Shown one piece after another: positions 11,935 through 22,477 of a DNA stretch of 64,000 bases. Made by a program: the position numbers and the translations under genes. Position 1 is the stretch's first letter. Each line of letters begins with the position of its first letter. Origin of the DNA: Sambucus nigra (lineage: Eukaryota; Streptophyta; Magnoliopsida; Dipsacales; Adoxaceae). The notes below the pieces were generated by a model that searched no databases, was not told where the DNA came from, and saw only the letters and a list, made by a program, of their open reading frames with translations. The stretch is taken from assembly GCA_949130495.1 (NCBI GenBank), contig OX422216.1, positions 365,576,605-365,640,604 on the forward strand, given 5' to 3'.

Positions 11935-12843
11935 ATGTCCTACTATTATAGTTATTACGGTCATTCTAATGATTCATACTTTGGGGATAGTTTTCAAGTT
12001 TTTCATTTTCAAGATTTTCTTGAAAATGAAAGACTTGAAAACATTTATCGCAATGAAAATCGTTATTGGGAGTTTGAGTTAGATTCATATTTTGAAATCA
12101 ATGACGATTTTTATTCCGATGATTTAGAAGATGAGATTTTACCAAATGAGGAGTCCGAAGCTCTTGAGCCGAGGAAGCCTACTTTGGAAGAAACTTTTCT
12201 TCTTTACTCCCAAGGTTCGGAAAGCCTATATGGTGCTGGAATGAGACTTGGAGCACTTTGCGATGAGATGAATTCTTATGCACAAAACAACGAGGAGGTG
12301 GAAACTTGTGTTTCACCTCAATTTTTCAAAGAATTTCTCATCGAATGCGAATCTCTCTCCCCCGAAATTCAATCTCCTTCCAATGATATGTTGACGGAGA
12401 TTGAATTTATTTCATTACCATTTACGTTTTCCGTCATTGAACCATTAGAATTACCGGTTGATTCCTATGAGTCGGTAGAAACTTTTAAAACTTCTACACT
12501 TTTTGCCGATGAGGACTCCTTACCGAATTTGTTTTCGATGGATGTTATCCCCATGTGTGCACCATCTCCCATTCCATTTGAAAAATCTTTGGGAGATGAG
12601 TCGATTTTTCTTGGACCTCAAGTGTACCTTTCCCCCTTATTATCCAAATCCCCCATCGTCCGCCCAAAATTTCAAATTGGCGATGGTTCACTTTTTTCAC
12701 CACCCACATGCCTTCCGTTGTTCAAACGGAATTCATATCTTCCGGGAGGCATGTTCGCTTTGGAGGGTCCACCGTTGATCTTTCAAAGTCAAATCCCTTT
12801 TTGGGTGGACCCTCAACTATTTAGACTTCTAGTGTATAGTTAG
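11935..12843 (+). CDS. 302-aa acidic protein of unknown function carried by element A
   Basis: Single intact frame inside element A. I chose the ATG at 11935 (MSYYYSYYGHSN); the frame is open 20 codons further upstream but without an earlier ATG. Upstream, tttttttgcag ending near 11846 could be a splice acceptor. The N-terminal third is rich in Tyr, Phe, Asp, Glu and Asn and strongly acidic (NDDFYSDDLEDEILPNEESE). The C-terminal half is richer in Pro, Ser and Leu, with a segment SMDVIPMCAPSPIPFEKSL near residue 205 and a hydrophobic end (FWVDPQLFRLLVYS). I see no zinc knuckle, protease, RT, signal peptide or membrane span. A related segment exists in LARD2, so the frame is kept in more than one element. 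Function unknown; a gag-like or accessory role is a guess. Confidence 0.7.
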   Translation: MSYYYSYYGHSNDSYFGDSFQVFHFQDFLENERLENIYRNENRYWEFELDSYFEINDDFYSDDLEDEILPNEESEALEPRKPTLEETFLLYSQGSESLYGAGMRLGALCDEMNSYAQNNEEVETCVSPQFFKEFLIECESLSPEIQSPSNDMLTEIEFISLPFTFSVIEPLELPVDSYESVETFKTSTLFADEDSLPNLFSMDVIPMCAPSPIPFEKSLGDESIFLGPQVYLSPLLSKSPIVRPKFQIGDGSLFSPPTCLPLFKRNSYLPGGMFALEGPPLIFQSQIPFWVDPQLFRLLVYS

Positions 12844-13076
12844 TGTGAAGCCTAAATAGTAGGTTGTAAATAGTTAGCTTTTTAATTTTCTTTCCTTCCT
12901 TTTTTTTCTTTCCTTTTTAATTTAGTCTAGTGTAATTAGTTAACTTTTTGTTATTTGTTTTTGCTATGCTCGGTACTAACTTGCTTTGTAGATTCCTTTG
13001 GACTCGCGCTTATGGAGATCGCTCCAATTTTGCGTAATATCGTTCTTTTCCTCTCTTTGTGTTGTGTTCTTAATGC

Positions 13077-13116
13077 GCATTGAGGACAATGCAACATTTA
13101 AGTTAGGGGGTGTAGG
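13077..13116 (+). promoter_or_regulatory. Internal polypurine-tract module with hairpin
   Basis: Perfect stem-loop GCATTG-AGGA-CAATGC (13077-13092), then TTTAAGTTAGGGGGTGTAGG. The G-rich part nearly repeats the 3' tract before the 3' LTR (TATAAGTTAGGGGGTG, 14951-14966). It may prime plus-strand DNA internally or mark where a coding region was lost. Confidence 0.55.
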
Positions 13117-13919
13117 ATATTCTATCCATTTATTTGTTTTTTCCATGGATTTGCTCACATTTAGTTACTAAGTATGCCTTTTTGTGAAAAAATTGAAAAT
13201 TTTCAAAAATATTTTCTTTCTTTTTTCTCCTTTGTTGGGCATTTTGCCTTGTTTCCGATGACAAATTTTAATAATTTCCCGATCCAATAGACAACTCAAT
13301 GATGCATGTTCTCGATTTTAGAAGTTATTGGACTTTAGTCCTCAAATCATTGATATTGTGAATAACTTCATGAATTAAACTTTATCCCATGAGCATATGC
13401 ACTTTCCTTGTTATATTGATTTGGTTTAAGATTTTTATAACTCGGGAATCTTTTGTTGAATTGTATATACTTACACCGAGTAAGCTTTGTACCTTTCGTC
13501 GTTTGTGAGTGTTATACACTATTCTTTTCTCTTTGAAAACATTGAATTCGTTGGTAATCTCACTATTCTTTCATTTGATCGTTCATTAATTGAGTTCATA
13601 CTTGAAATGTGTTACTTGATCATGATTTTCATATATTGTTTTGACTTGAGAATTGCGTAAACTTTGTGAAATGATCATAGGAAATCTTTGTTATATCACT
13701 CATATTAGCCTTGACCTCACCATATATGTTTCCCTAGTCAATCCCTTTGAGCCTAAATACTAGCCTTTCGTTTCATTACCCAAAATCCCATAACCAACTC
13801 CAAATTGGAGTTTTAAGCCATACATACACCTTACATACCTTTGTTTGGAATGTTACTTGGGATTGAATGTTGTTGTTGTATTGCGGTTGCAATTTTAGGC
13901 ATATGAGAGTTTGATAAGC

Positions 13920-14025
13920 AAAGAAAAGAAAGTAGTGAAAAAAGTGAAGAAAAAGAGAAAGCAAAAAGAAATAGAAAACAAAAGAGAAAAATGAGAAAAA
14001 GAAGAAAAGAAAAAAAAGAGAAAGT
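13920..14025 (+). repeat. Purine-rich GAAAA tract
   Basis: About 105 bp of almost only A and G on the plus strand. A comparable tract lies at the matching place in LARD2 (minus strand, 16953-16890). Confidence 0.8.
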
Positions 14026-14929
14026 TGTAAATGTTGTGTATAGTGTTCAATAAGCTTTGATTACTCTCCAAATGATACATTTACTTCTTGTTTTGGAACT
14101 TGTTTTCCAATTTTTATATTGCCCGTATTTTTCCATTATCCCAAGTTTTCATCCCGAACTCTTTGAATCCGTGCATACATTCCTTCATTTCGTACCCTAG
14201 CCTATCCTACATTACAACCCTATTACAAGTCCTATGTGATCTTAGGTTGATGTAATTCAAAAGTTTAAATAATTCTGATAATCTGTGAAAATGCATTTTT
14301 CCTCTTTTAGTGTGCGGTATCCTTTCATTGAGATTGCAATTTTTCATTTCCTATATAGCGTTCCTCATTTGTGACATGTGCGCGGCCTAGTTTCCATTTA
14401 CATTTACTCTTTATGCCCGCATGTCCCGTGTATTACCTCCCTTTTCATAGTGAATTCATTTGTTGAGCGTAATTCCCGTGAGGATTGAATGTATGCTTGC
14501 TTTGATTAGTATCCGGCTTATATAATTTTTTCACCAAATCACACTATGCATGTGCTTTCCCCCCTCCCACTTTTAAAGTTTCAATTCTATGAGGTGCATT
14601 CAACCTGTTAATTACAACAGACTTTTGCTTGAATTCGTTCAATATGCTAATAACATGTTTGAAATATTTTTCGTTGTTGTTGAGTTTGTCGCATGTTGGG
14701 TTGGGCATATTTTAAGGAAACCATGTGATGTTTGTGGGTATCATCCCTGAAAACCCTCACGAGACGACACTCGTCCACTAGGGTAACCTAGGGGTTTAAC
14801 GGCTTATTGCATATGCTAAATGCAATCGTGAACCCGCGAAAATGGCCTTATCTTTTTATTACTTTTTCATCCCATTTTGTACTTGTATCCTGCTTTTGGT
14901 TTTCTTGTAGTTCTTGTTGTTTCCTATTT

Positions 14930-14966
14930 CATTGCTAGGGACTAGCAATGTATAAGTTAGGGGGTG
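14930..14966 (+). promoter_or_regulatory. Hairpin and 3' polypurine tract of element A
   Basis: Perfect 9-bp stem-loop CATTGCTAG-GGA-CTAGCAATG (14930-14950), then TATAAGTTAGGGGGTG ending at the first base of the 3' LTR. The tract primes plus-strand DNA synthesis. Confidence 0.75.
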
Positions 14967-16576
14967 TGATACGACGCAAATATTGCGTATTTCACCCGTT
15001 AACCTACGCCTTATTAGCCCCCTTGGGTATCTTAATCCCTATACTTATGCTCGTTAACCAGACAACCCCGGATTTCTATGTTAACATGTTTTGCAGGGGT
15101 TAATTGAGCTTTTGTAGGTATTTGGATGCTTGGTACGAAGTTCGGACGCTTTCCGGAAATGTTTCGTCGACTTTTGCAGCTTCGGAGGCATTTTAGTAAT
15201 TCCAGCATTCGGGTTTGAATCCCGAGCTCTTCACGGAAGTTGAAGCCCATTGATTTCTCTTCGCGTGGCCACCGACGGTGCATGATTCCGAGTTGTATTG
15301 ATGGAGTTATGGCATTTTTAGGATGGTTTTTACTGTAAAAGTACACTCAAGGTCACATTCAAGGGCATTTTAGTCATTTCATATTTTGGTTTTTTGGCCC
15401 AATGTCTTCTTGGATGTTGTAGTCCTCTGAGTATCTTCGCGTATCCTCTGACCGTGCCTCATTCCGAGCTATAACGAATAAATGGCGGCATTTTCCGTAA
15501 AACATGACAAAGCTGCAGAATTGCAGACCTGTAGGGGCGAATCGATTCACCCCAAAACCGAATCGATTCGGAATTGCTGCAGAATTGCAGTTCGAACTTC
15601 CCCTATTTCCGAATCGATTCGGACCATTTCCGAATTGATTCGGCCATCCATATTTTTGGTTTTCTTCCCTTTTATTACAAGTTTGCCATGGGATATTTTG
15701 TATAAAACCAATCCATCTCATTTTGAGATGAAATAATCAGATTTTTAGGTTAGTTTAGCTTAGGGTTTTGAGAGCTCTTCTTTCTCATTTGGTGTGACAA
15801 CTTTTGAGTGTTGTAAGTTGTATTTTTCATTACCCCTACCATTAATATTGTTGTATTTCTTGATTTCTTGATTTGATAATTAGTTTACATGCTTTCATAA
15901 TTAGGTTTACATGCTTTATTTATTGCTTTTATAGTTTACTTAGTTCATTCATGCTTAGCCCTTAGATAAATAGGGTCGGGACTTCGTTCCGCCATTTACG
16001 GGTTTGGACCTCGAAAGTTAGGGTTTCGTGTAAAATTGCATTTAATTGAAACCGCGTGTATTAAAGTTGGATTGTTATGCGTTTAACTTTATTTGTCACG
16101 CAACTTTAGTGTTTATAGCGATAATCCGAATTTAATCCGCGTGTGACCATTTTTGATTAAATGTTTAATCTCGCAACTTTGGCTTAAATTCCTTATTGCA
16201 TGATGTTTATGATTAATTGAAAATGATCGATTAAATGTTTTCGAATCGAAATTCTAATTAGTAGTTGTTTAGCCCGTGAATGTGTGTATGCGATCCCGAT
16301 CCTCGCTTTCCTTTAATTTAGCGTTAACTTCTCTTTTTTTTATTCCACCTTAACCACCCATCACCTTTTCATTTATTTATTTTACACTTTTATTCCTGAA
16401 GTAATTAAACAATTAACATCTAAAATTCAATCACTCCCTGTGGATTTCTTACTATACCCGACTTACCGCTGTGCTTGCTTGTCAAGTGTAGTAGTAGCTT
16501 AGGTTTTTTTTGTATCGCGGCGGTGAAACACACAACGATTGTGTCCTCACACGAACACACTTTTTCCGCCCGGTCA
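14967..16576 (+). repeat. 3' LTR of element A
   Basis: Partner of 10128-11740, with few substitutions and small indels. The TATA box is at 15701-15707 and the palindromes at 15539-15641. Confidence 0.95.
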
Positions 16577-16889
16577 GGGGGTGAGTAAATGTTAGCAAGG
16601 TAAAACTTCTCACATACATATAAGAAGGATTGAACATTTTAGAAAGAAAAATGATCTCATGAAATAATGTTAATCACTATAGTGAGAACATCGCGTTATT
16701 CACCACGTTGACCTTCATTTGCCCAAATGCCTAGGGAAAAATATGTATATTTATCCGTAATGGGGTAATGAAATGAGAAGGATATGATGAGATAAGGTCG
16801 GATGGTAATATGATGGATGGATGTTTGAGAAGAGTGTATTACACTTGAGGAACAAATGTCTTTATTTCACAAGAACTTGACTTCCACTT

Positions 16890-16953
16890 TCTCTTTTTCT
16901 TTTTCTTTTTCTTTTTCTTTTTCTTTTTCTTTTTCTTTTTCTTTTTCCTTTTT
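16890..16953 (+). repeat. (CTTTTT)n hexanucleotide array
   Basis: About ten copies of CTTTTT, read as a GAAAAA purine tract on LARD2's sense (minus) strand. Confidence 0.9.
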
Positions 16954-16994
16954 CATTCTCCGTTTTTTTTTCTTTTTATTCACATTTTATCTCA

Positions 16995-17277
16995 AATATT
17001 CATCAATGTCTGAGATAAATCTGGTAAAAAATATAAATAACCCCAACATATATTTGTATCTAAATTTTTCTCCATCTAAATGAACATTGAGAGAGATATT
17101 TGCTAAAAATGCAAATACTCTCTTTGATGGCTTTTTTTTAAAATACTCATCAATGTCTGAGATAAATCTGCTAAATATTACAAATAACCCCAACATAAAT
17201 TTGTATCTAACTTTTTCTTCATCTAAATGAACTTTGAGAGAGATATTTGCTAAAAATGCAAACACTCTCTTTGATTG
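16995..17277 (+). repeat. Tandem duplication, two copies of about 136 bp
   Basis: Copies at about 16995-17130 and 17142-17277 with a period of 147 bp. Shared landmarks are catcaatgtctgagataaat, ataaccccaacata and gagagatatttgctaaaaat. The copies differ by scattered substitutions. Confidence 0.85.
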
Positions 17278-17994
17278 CTCTTTTGCTTTTTCTTTCTTTC
17301 AACACTCATCCCTTATTGAAAATGGATGGAGGAAAATGGGTGGTATGAAGATAGGGATGGTATATAGTGATGATATGAAAGGTGAAAGGTGTATGGATGT
17401 TGATGTACGCATGATAAAATGGAATTGGGTTAGTGTATGGGTGAAATAAATGGTAATGTGATATGGAGAAATGGTGAGTGTATGCTTAATAATGGTTTGG
17501 GGATTGATATAAACTACACGACACATGATTCTTACGACTTGAATCTGATGTCATTCTCAGTGGTTATGCCAAAGATGAAGAATAATGAGATCATGCAATG
17601 AATAAGCGCGATACTCAAATAAAGTTGAGTCATCTTATGACTCGGAGATACATAAAAACCCGCAAAAAGGTTAGTAACTCAATTCTCACGGGTTTAAGTC
17701 TCCACAAATGAACTTTTACGGCTCTTTGAGAATGTTACTCTTCAACTTTTGATTATAAACGTAAAAGTACAACTTTGCTGAGTTTAGGAATTCATAATGC
17801 AAGTAGGCCTTAAGAGGTACTACTGGATTTATGGTAAATATGTAAATTGGGCACGAACAAGGATATTCTGACACTTCTAAAAGAGATATGATAGACAATT
17901 CATGTCATCAATTATTTTTACTTAAACTGCACAAAATGTTAAAGTGACTTGTTTCTGATAAAATTTTCAAAAGAGGTACGATTTTGATAAATTT

Positions 17995-18031
17995 CCCCAC
18001 CCCCAAACAAAAGAGAATATCATCCTCGATG
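17995..18031 (-). promoter_or_regulatory. Internal polypurine module of LARD2
   Basis: Minus strand reads CATCGAGGATGATATTC followed by TTTTGTTTGGGGGTGGGG. It matches the layout of the internal module of element A: a small stem around GAGG, about ten bases, then TTTG with a G run. Confidence 0.6.
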
Positions 18032-18831
18032 TTTAAAACTATATATTAAAATAAAAAGCACAATGTAGGAAATAGATTACCATAATCAACTGCTAATGAA
18101 ATTTGGATTGCATGATGGAATGAAGGGAAGAACTTGAAGAACAACAGTAGAACAAAAATATGTACAAGCCTATAAAGCATGGTAAAGCATTGGATGGTGT
18201 GAAACACAACCCCCAAATAGGATAATACTCATAAGTTTAATGTCTTCATCGAGATCGAAGGGAATTCACCTTAAAGATAAGAATTATGAAAGCATGGGGT
18301 GGTAGAAAAATTGGGTGATGATAATCACCCCCAAACAAGACTGAAGCATCAGTTTTGTTAGATAAAGTCTACAAGGTCAAGGCACTTGTATGGAAAACTG
18401 CTTCATGCGATGCAAAGCATCGGTGGACCAATGGTGGGTGGGGAGAAGGGTATATGGAAGAAAGGTAAGGGTGAGGGTGAATAATCACCGATCGCGGGCT
18501 TTATTGAGCGTAAAGTGAGTGAAATAACAACCTTATAAGCATGGTGCTCAATTTGATGAGGAAGGCGATATGGTTTGGCAATTGGGATGTGGTAGGATTC
18601 ATAGAAATTGTACGATCATTCTATAAATGGACGATGATAATGGTCGCGTCATGACACATCAATGAGCTGACGGGAATAAAAATTACCACGACGGGAGAGG
18701 GGTGAGCACGGAGGAACAAGCTCGGTGTTACCTAAATGGAGAGTAACACCACAAATACTCTCGTGGATGGAGGGATGGAGGAAGAACTCACGAGTGGGAT
18801 CGTGGAGTTCATGGGTAGGTGGAAGTTTTAA

Positions 18832-20338
18832 TTAAGCACCTAAATGGGTAGATGAGAATGGTAACGGAATAAGGTTCAAACATGGTGGTGTGTTAGGTAG
18901 GACGATGGGTGGGTCGGGAGCGAAAATGGGTGAAAGAAGATGATCTATCTTGAGAGTAGGGGATACACACTCATCTTGAGGGTCTAAATGATCCTCAAGG
19001 TCCTCCTGAAGAGGGAGTGTGGTATCAAGTGATGGAGAGATCAAAGTACTAATGTGTCACCATCCGTGATAGTGAAGTCAAATGAGACACCAAGTTCGAA
19101 AATAGAGGAATCACTAGAAATATTGGGCTCAAAGGGAGGCATGCATAGTGGGGCCTCATCCATATCAAGAGAGGTGAGAACCGTCTATGATGCAATCTCG
19201 AGAAAATGATGAGCACTCGTAGATGGATCTAACCTATAATGAAATGGTGCCTCAGGAACACATATGGTGGGATTGATAGGTGTAAACTCAGGCGTATTTT
19301 TGGTTTCAATGGGAGGGTAAATAAGAACCTTAATGGTGGGTTCTTTAAGGAAAGGCGGTGTCTGATCAGTTTCAGATTCTTTGAATAAGTCAACATAATT
19401 ATCAACTTGAGGCCCGAACCACGGGGTGGTCGCATCTTCGAGATTCTCATGTTGATAGGGTTAGTCACACTCCAAATTTATGAAATAAGATGACTCATCA
19501 TCACTCCACGTGAGGGCAACAATGGGTTGACTTGGGGTGGAATCCGACTCGTTCGCACACTCAATTTCATTTAATCTTTATTTAAGTCGTTGAAGGGCCT
19601 GATTTTGATATTGAGTAGCTTGCTTTTGTTCGAGTATAAACTTATGCAAGAGGCTTTCGAGAGAGGATGTGGATAGTGGTGATGAAGTGATATGTGGTGG
19701 TGCAACGGTGTATGGTTGAGGTGGACACAACTCACTATTAGTAGGACTACACAGTGCATACTCGTACGAAGTGTGTGGAGCGGGATCAAGTTCGTTATAC
19801 ACGAGAGGATAGCCTTCGTGAGCGACAAAAGGTTGATAATCATGGGTATCATAGTGAGAGTACGGATCGAGATGGGGTGCACTAGGTTGACCTGACGACT
19901 GTTGAAACTTGTGAAAATCCACAACATGGGGTTAGGATTCGTATTGCATGTGAAAGTGATCAATCCTCCACAAATAATTTGGTTGCTCGCACCACTCGAT
20001 ATTAGATATCTCATGATAATAAATTGGAGTGGGTTCTGAAACAGTGTAATATAGATACACATGTTCCAAGGTGGGTTCGGATGGATATGAAAGCTATTGA
20101 CACTCATGGGGCAAGTGATCGGCTCGACGAAGCATTAAATGTGTTGATACTCATCATCGGTGGCGATAGAGTGTGAGATGTGTTCATGGACGATGCAAGA
20201 GTATCAACGGTGTGTGTGAGAGAGTTAAAGCCACTAAGTATGGAGGTCGGACTCGGGCTCAACTTCAAATATGCTTCGAAATGATGGAAAATGATCAAAA
20301 TAGTCCCGTAAAGGATGTTCTTCGGTCATGATGACAGA
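18832..20338 (-). pseudogene. Broken LARD2 protein frame, related in part to the element A protein
   Basis: Minus-strand frame starting at ATG 20338-20336 (MTEEHPLRDYFDHF), then broken by frameshifts and stops. The longest open pieces are 19922-19578 and 19044-18832. The product is rich in Pro, Ser, Asp, Glu and His. Near the end of the 19922-19578 piece, LESLLHKFILEQKQATQYQ looks like a short coiled coil as found near the end of Athila/Tat gag. A segment near 19175-19095 reading LDMDEAPLCMPPFEPNISS..SSIFELG resembles SMDVIPMCAPSPIPFE..ESIFLG of the element A protein. I infer a shared protein family; function unknown. It is not expressed as one product in this state. Confidence 0.55.
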
Positions 20339-20612
20339 ATTTTTTTTCTAATTTTTAAATGTTTTTCTAAAGGAAAGAAAATATTTTTATGATTTTTTTT
20401 TTAAATGAGGAGAAAAGAATTTTTTTTGGAATTTTATGGAGAATTTTTTTTTATGAATTTTTTGATTTTTAGAAAATGAAAGGAAAAAAATTTAGATTTT
20501 TTGGAAGAAAAGACAGGAGAAAAATATTGAAAATATTTAATTAATTCGGGAATTGAAAAATATTGAAAATATTTAATTAATTCGGGATTTTTTGGATTTT
20601 TTTATTTTTAGA
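20339..20612. other. AT-rich junction with triplicated LTR-end sequence
   Basis: Poly-T/poly-A-rich DNA without a gene. AATATTTAATTAATTCGGG, which in the intact 3' LTR of element B begins 27 bp inside, occurs here near 20532 and 20568, and again at 20613 where the LTR homology starts. Confidence 0.7.
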
Positions 20613-21658
20613 AAATATTTAATTAATTCGGGAATTGAAAATTACTTGTGAGTCGTAATTTAATTGAATTAATTAGGGAAATTTTATCTAAATATTAATC
20701 AAGGAGTAAATGGTTAATATTTACGGGAAGTTATTTACTAAGTGAATAGTAATTATTTATTTAAGTCATTTCGAGTATTAATGACAGGGTATGCACTTAT
20801 CTCAACCGGGAGTCGGTATAGACTAAAGGGCTGAGGGGATAAATATTTTTATAAATTAATTTGGATGCCAATTCTGAGTGTACGGTTGAGTCCGGATGGG
20901 CCGAAATAGTCGAAAAAGTGTACCCGGGGGGTAGTAAACGGGTCACGGGGAATTTTTAGACATAGCCGGGCCCACACGGGGGCATTTGGGTCACTTGGGC
21001 TTGGCCAATTAGGTAAAAAACGGGATTAGGTAAATTAAGGAATTGGGAGGAATAATAAAACGGCTGATAGGGTTTTAGAAAAGGCTGAGTGTATTAAGGA
21101 ACCCTAATAGCAGTTAAAGGCAGTTTTGGGATCACTAGAGAGCCAACAAGGATCGTCTTCAACCTTGGAAATTCATCTCCAAATCAGACACTACGAAACC
21201 TCAGGCAAGTGGATAACTTGCAATAGTATTGAATCTGTTTTGCAATTCATATTCATGTGATGTGTTTGATCAAAATTCGTTTTGGGTGTTCATGGCATAA
21301 ACATGAGGTTTTGAAAATAATAATCTAATTTACGAATTTGAATGAGGATTCTTGTAGAAATCTGATATTATAAATTGATACATATCTGGTAGGATGATAT
21401 CTGGATAATTAGAAACGAATTTGGTGAAGGGATTTGGGATGTAAATGGGTAAGGAATTAAAGATGGATATTTCCCCAAATTCAGAAATTGTAGTTAATGG
21501 ACGAATTAATGATGTTGGTGGACATTATGGAGGTCCCTAATAAGGTTTCTAACATGTATTAATGTTAAGAGGGATTAAGGTTGCTGGTAGAGAAAACTAG
21601 GGTTTGGGAAAAATCGTCCATGGTTGAATCTGTCTTCGCGAAGGAGACGAAGACCTGC

Positions 21659-21697
21659 TCGATCGATCGATCGAAGGTCTGGGGTCGATCGATCGAT
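21659..21697. promoter_or_regulatory. Paired CGATCGATCG palindromes in LTR B
   Basis: TCGATCGATCGATCGA at 21659-21674 and TCGATCGATCGAT at 21685-21697, starts 26 bp apart. Conserved in the 3' LTR at 29444 and 29470 and in LTR J at 55107 and 55131. Confidence 0.6.
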
Positions 21698-22226
21698 GGT
21701 CGGCAGATTTTGACAGTTCGCCCAGTTTTCTTTTATATGAAGAAAATTTTAATTTAATCTTTTCCATGAATTAATTTGGTGAGAAATTTATAGGTGGGTT
21801 TTAAATCTAATTAATGGTGAATAAAGCTAATTTAGAATTTGGAGACGACTTAGTGTGACATCATAATTTAAAATTGTTGGGTTTTGGAGAAATTAGGTGT
21901 GACACACTAAGGTTGAATTTTTGGGAAGGTGTTCGGAAGAATTAAATATAGATGTAGTGAACAAGTCCGGTAATAACGGTTGAGGAATACCGAGTGATCA
22001 ATCTTATTTAGGTAAAGGCTAAATAATTCGGGAGTCGAGAAGTTAGACTCGGGTGAGGGTAATTCGGACCTCGAGAGTAAGTTCAATTTTATGGTGGGGG
22101 TGACACCAAAGGTGACTTAATTAATTAATGTGCGAATTAATTAATAATTAGAGTTGGACCATAAACTCTTAATAAATTAAATAGGCTTATGTTACGGGTT
22201 TTGTACATGGTGTAGCCGGGACGTTT

Positions 22227-22262
22227 TATATTTATATATATATATATATACGGAGTGTGATA

Positions 22263-22299
<37 letters not shown>
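22227..22299 (+). repeat. Two TA arrays flanking a conserved core in the 5' LTR of B
   Basis: (TA)n at about 22227-22250 and 22264-22299, separated by CGGAGTGTGATAGT. The same layout with different lengths is in the 3' LTR (30012-30063 and 30077-30090) and in LTR J (55512-55535 and 55552-55560). Confidence 0.9.
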
Positions 22300-22302
<3 letters not shown>

Positions 22303-22384
22303 TGTGTGCATTAATATCAGTGATTGAATATTATTAGTATGTACTCTAGTGCTATAGGGGGAGGTTGCGCGCAGTGGATGAATC

Positions 22385-22477
22385 TCCTAGCTTGAGGAGT
22401 AGGGAGAGTATAATTCCAGGTCATAGCATCCGTTATATGGGTGAGGGGCATCTCACTTTCAGGGAAGGAATATGACC
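22385..22477 (+). other. Conserved nested inverted repeats in LTR B (possible RNA structure)
   Basis: CTCCT-AGCTTG-AGGAG (22385-22400); GGTCATA (22419-22425) pairs with TATGACC (22471-22477) and encloses GTGAG-GGGCAT-CTCAC (22441-22456). The outer and inner stems are kept in the 3' LTR and in LTR J (55662-55720). Confidence 0.55.

Larger units (their letters stand above)
12844..14929 (+). other. Long non-coding 3' region of element A
   Basis: 2.1 kb of AT-rich DNA after the frame with no convincing coding region. It contains an internal hairpin plus polypurine-like module (13077-13116) and a purine-only tract (13920-14025). Long untranslated interiors are usual for LARD elements. Confidence 0.7.
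10128..16576 (+). mobile_element. Element A: complete non-autonomous LTR retrotransposon (LARD type)
   Basis: Two LTRs of 1613 and 1610 bp share TGATACGACG starts and CGCCCGGTCA ends, about 97-98% alike by eye over sampled stretches. Inside, in order: a tRNA-Asp primer site, one intact 302-codon frame, an internal polypurine module, a purine-rich tract, a hairpin and the 3' polypurine tract. No protease, RT, RNase H or integrase is present, so it must use enzymes supplied by another element. The primer type and the AAGTTAGGGGGTG tract suggest an Athila/Tat-related partner. The flanks (atatt left, ggggg right) do not match, so the target duplication is lost. Confidence 0.9.
16577..18831 (-). 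other. Non-coding 3' region of LARD2
   Basis: Minus-strand counterpart of element A's long 3' region. No gene is supported. It holds a CTTTTT hexanucleotide array, a 136-bp tandem duplication, and the internal polypurine module at 18031-17995. Confidence 0.5.
9994..20400 (-). mobile_element. LARD2: non-autonomous LTR element, minus strand, interrupted by element A
   Basis: Layout on the minus strand parallels element A. A broken acidic frame (20338-18832) is followed by an internal polypurine-tract module (18031-17995), a GAAAAA-rich purine tract (plus-strand CTTTTT at 16890-16953), a 3' end with a second polypurine-like site (10009-9994, TTATTTGAGGGTGGTG) and possible LTR start. Element A (10128-16576) sits inside. 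No 5' LTR is visible beyond 20400, where the sequence turns into AT-rich DNA and then element B. Extent is inferred, and A lacks matching target duplications here. Confidence 0.55.

Noticed and set aside
10128..16581. Target-site duplication for element A
   Set aside because: The five bases on each side (atatt and ggggg) do not match, so none can be claimed.
16856..17083. Frame with a run of Ser-Phe repeats
   Set aside because: It is a translation of the CTTTTT microsatellite in non-coding LARD2 sequence.
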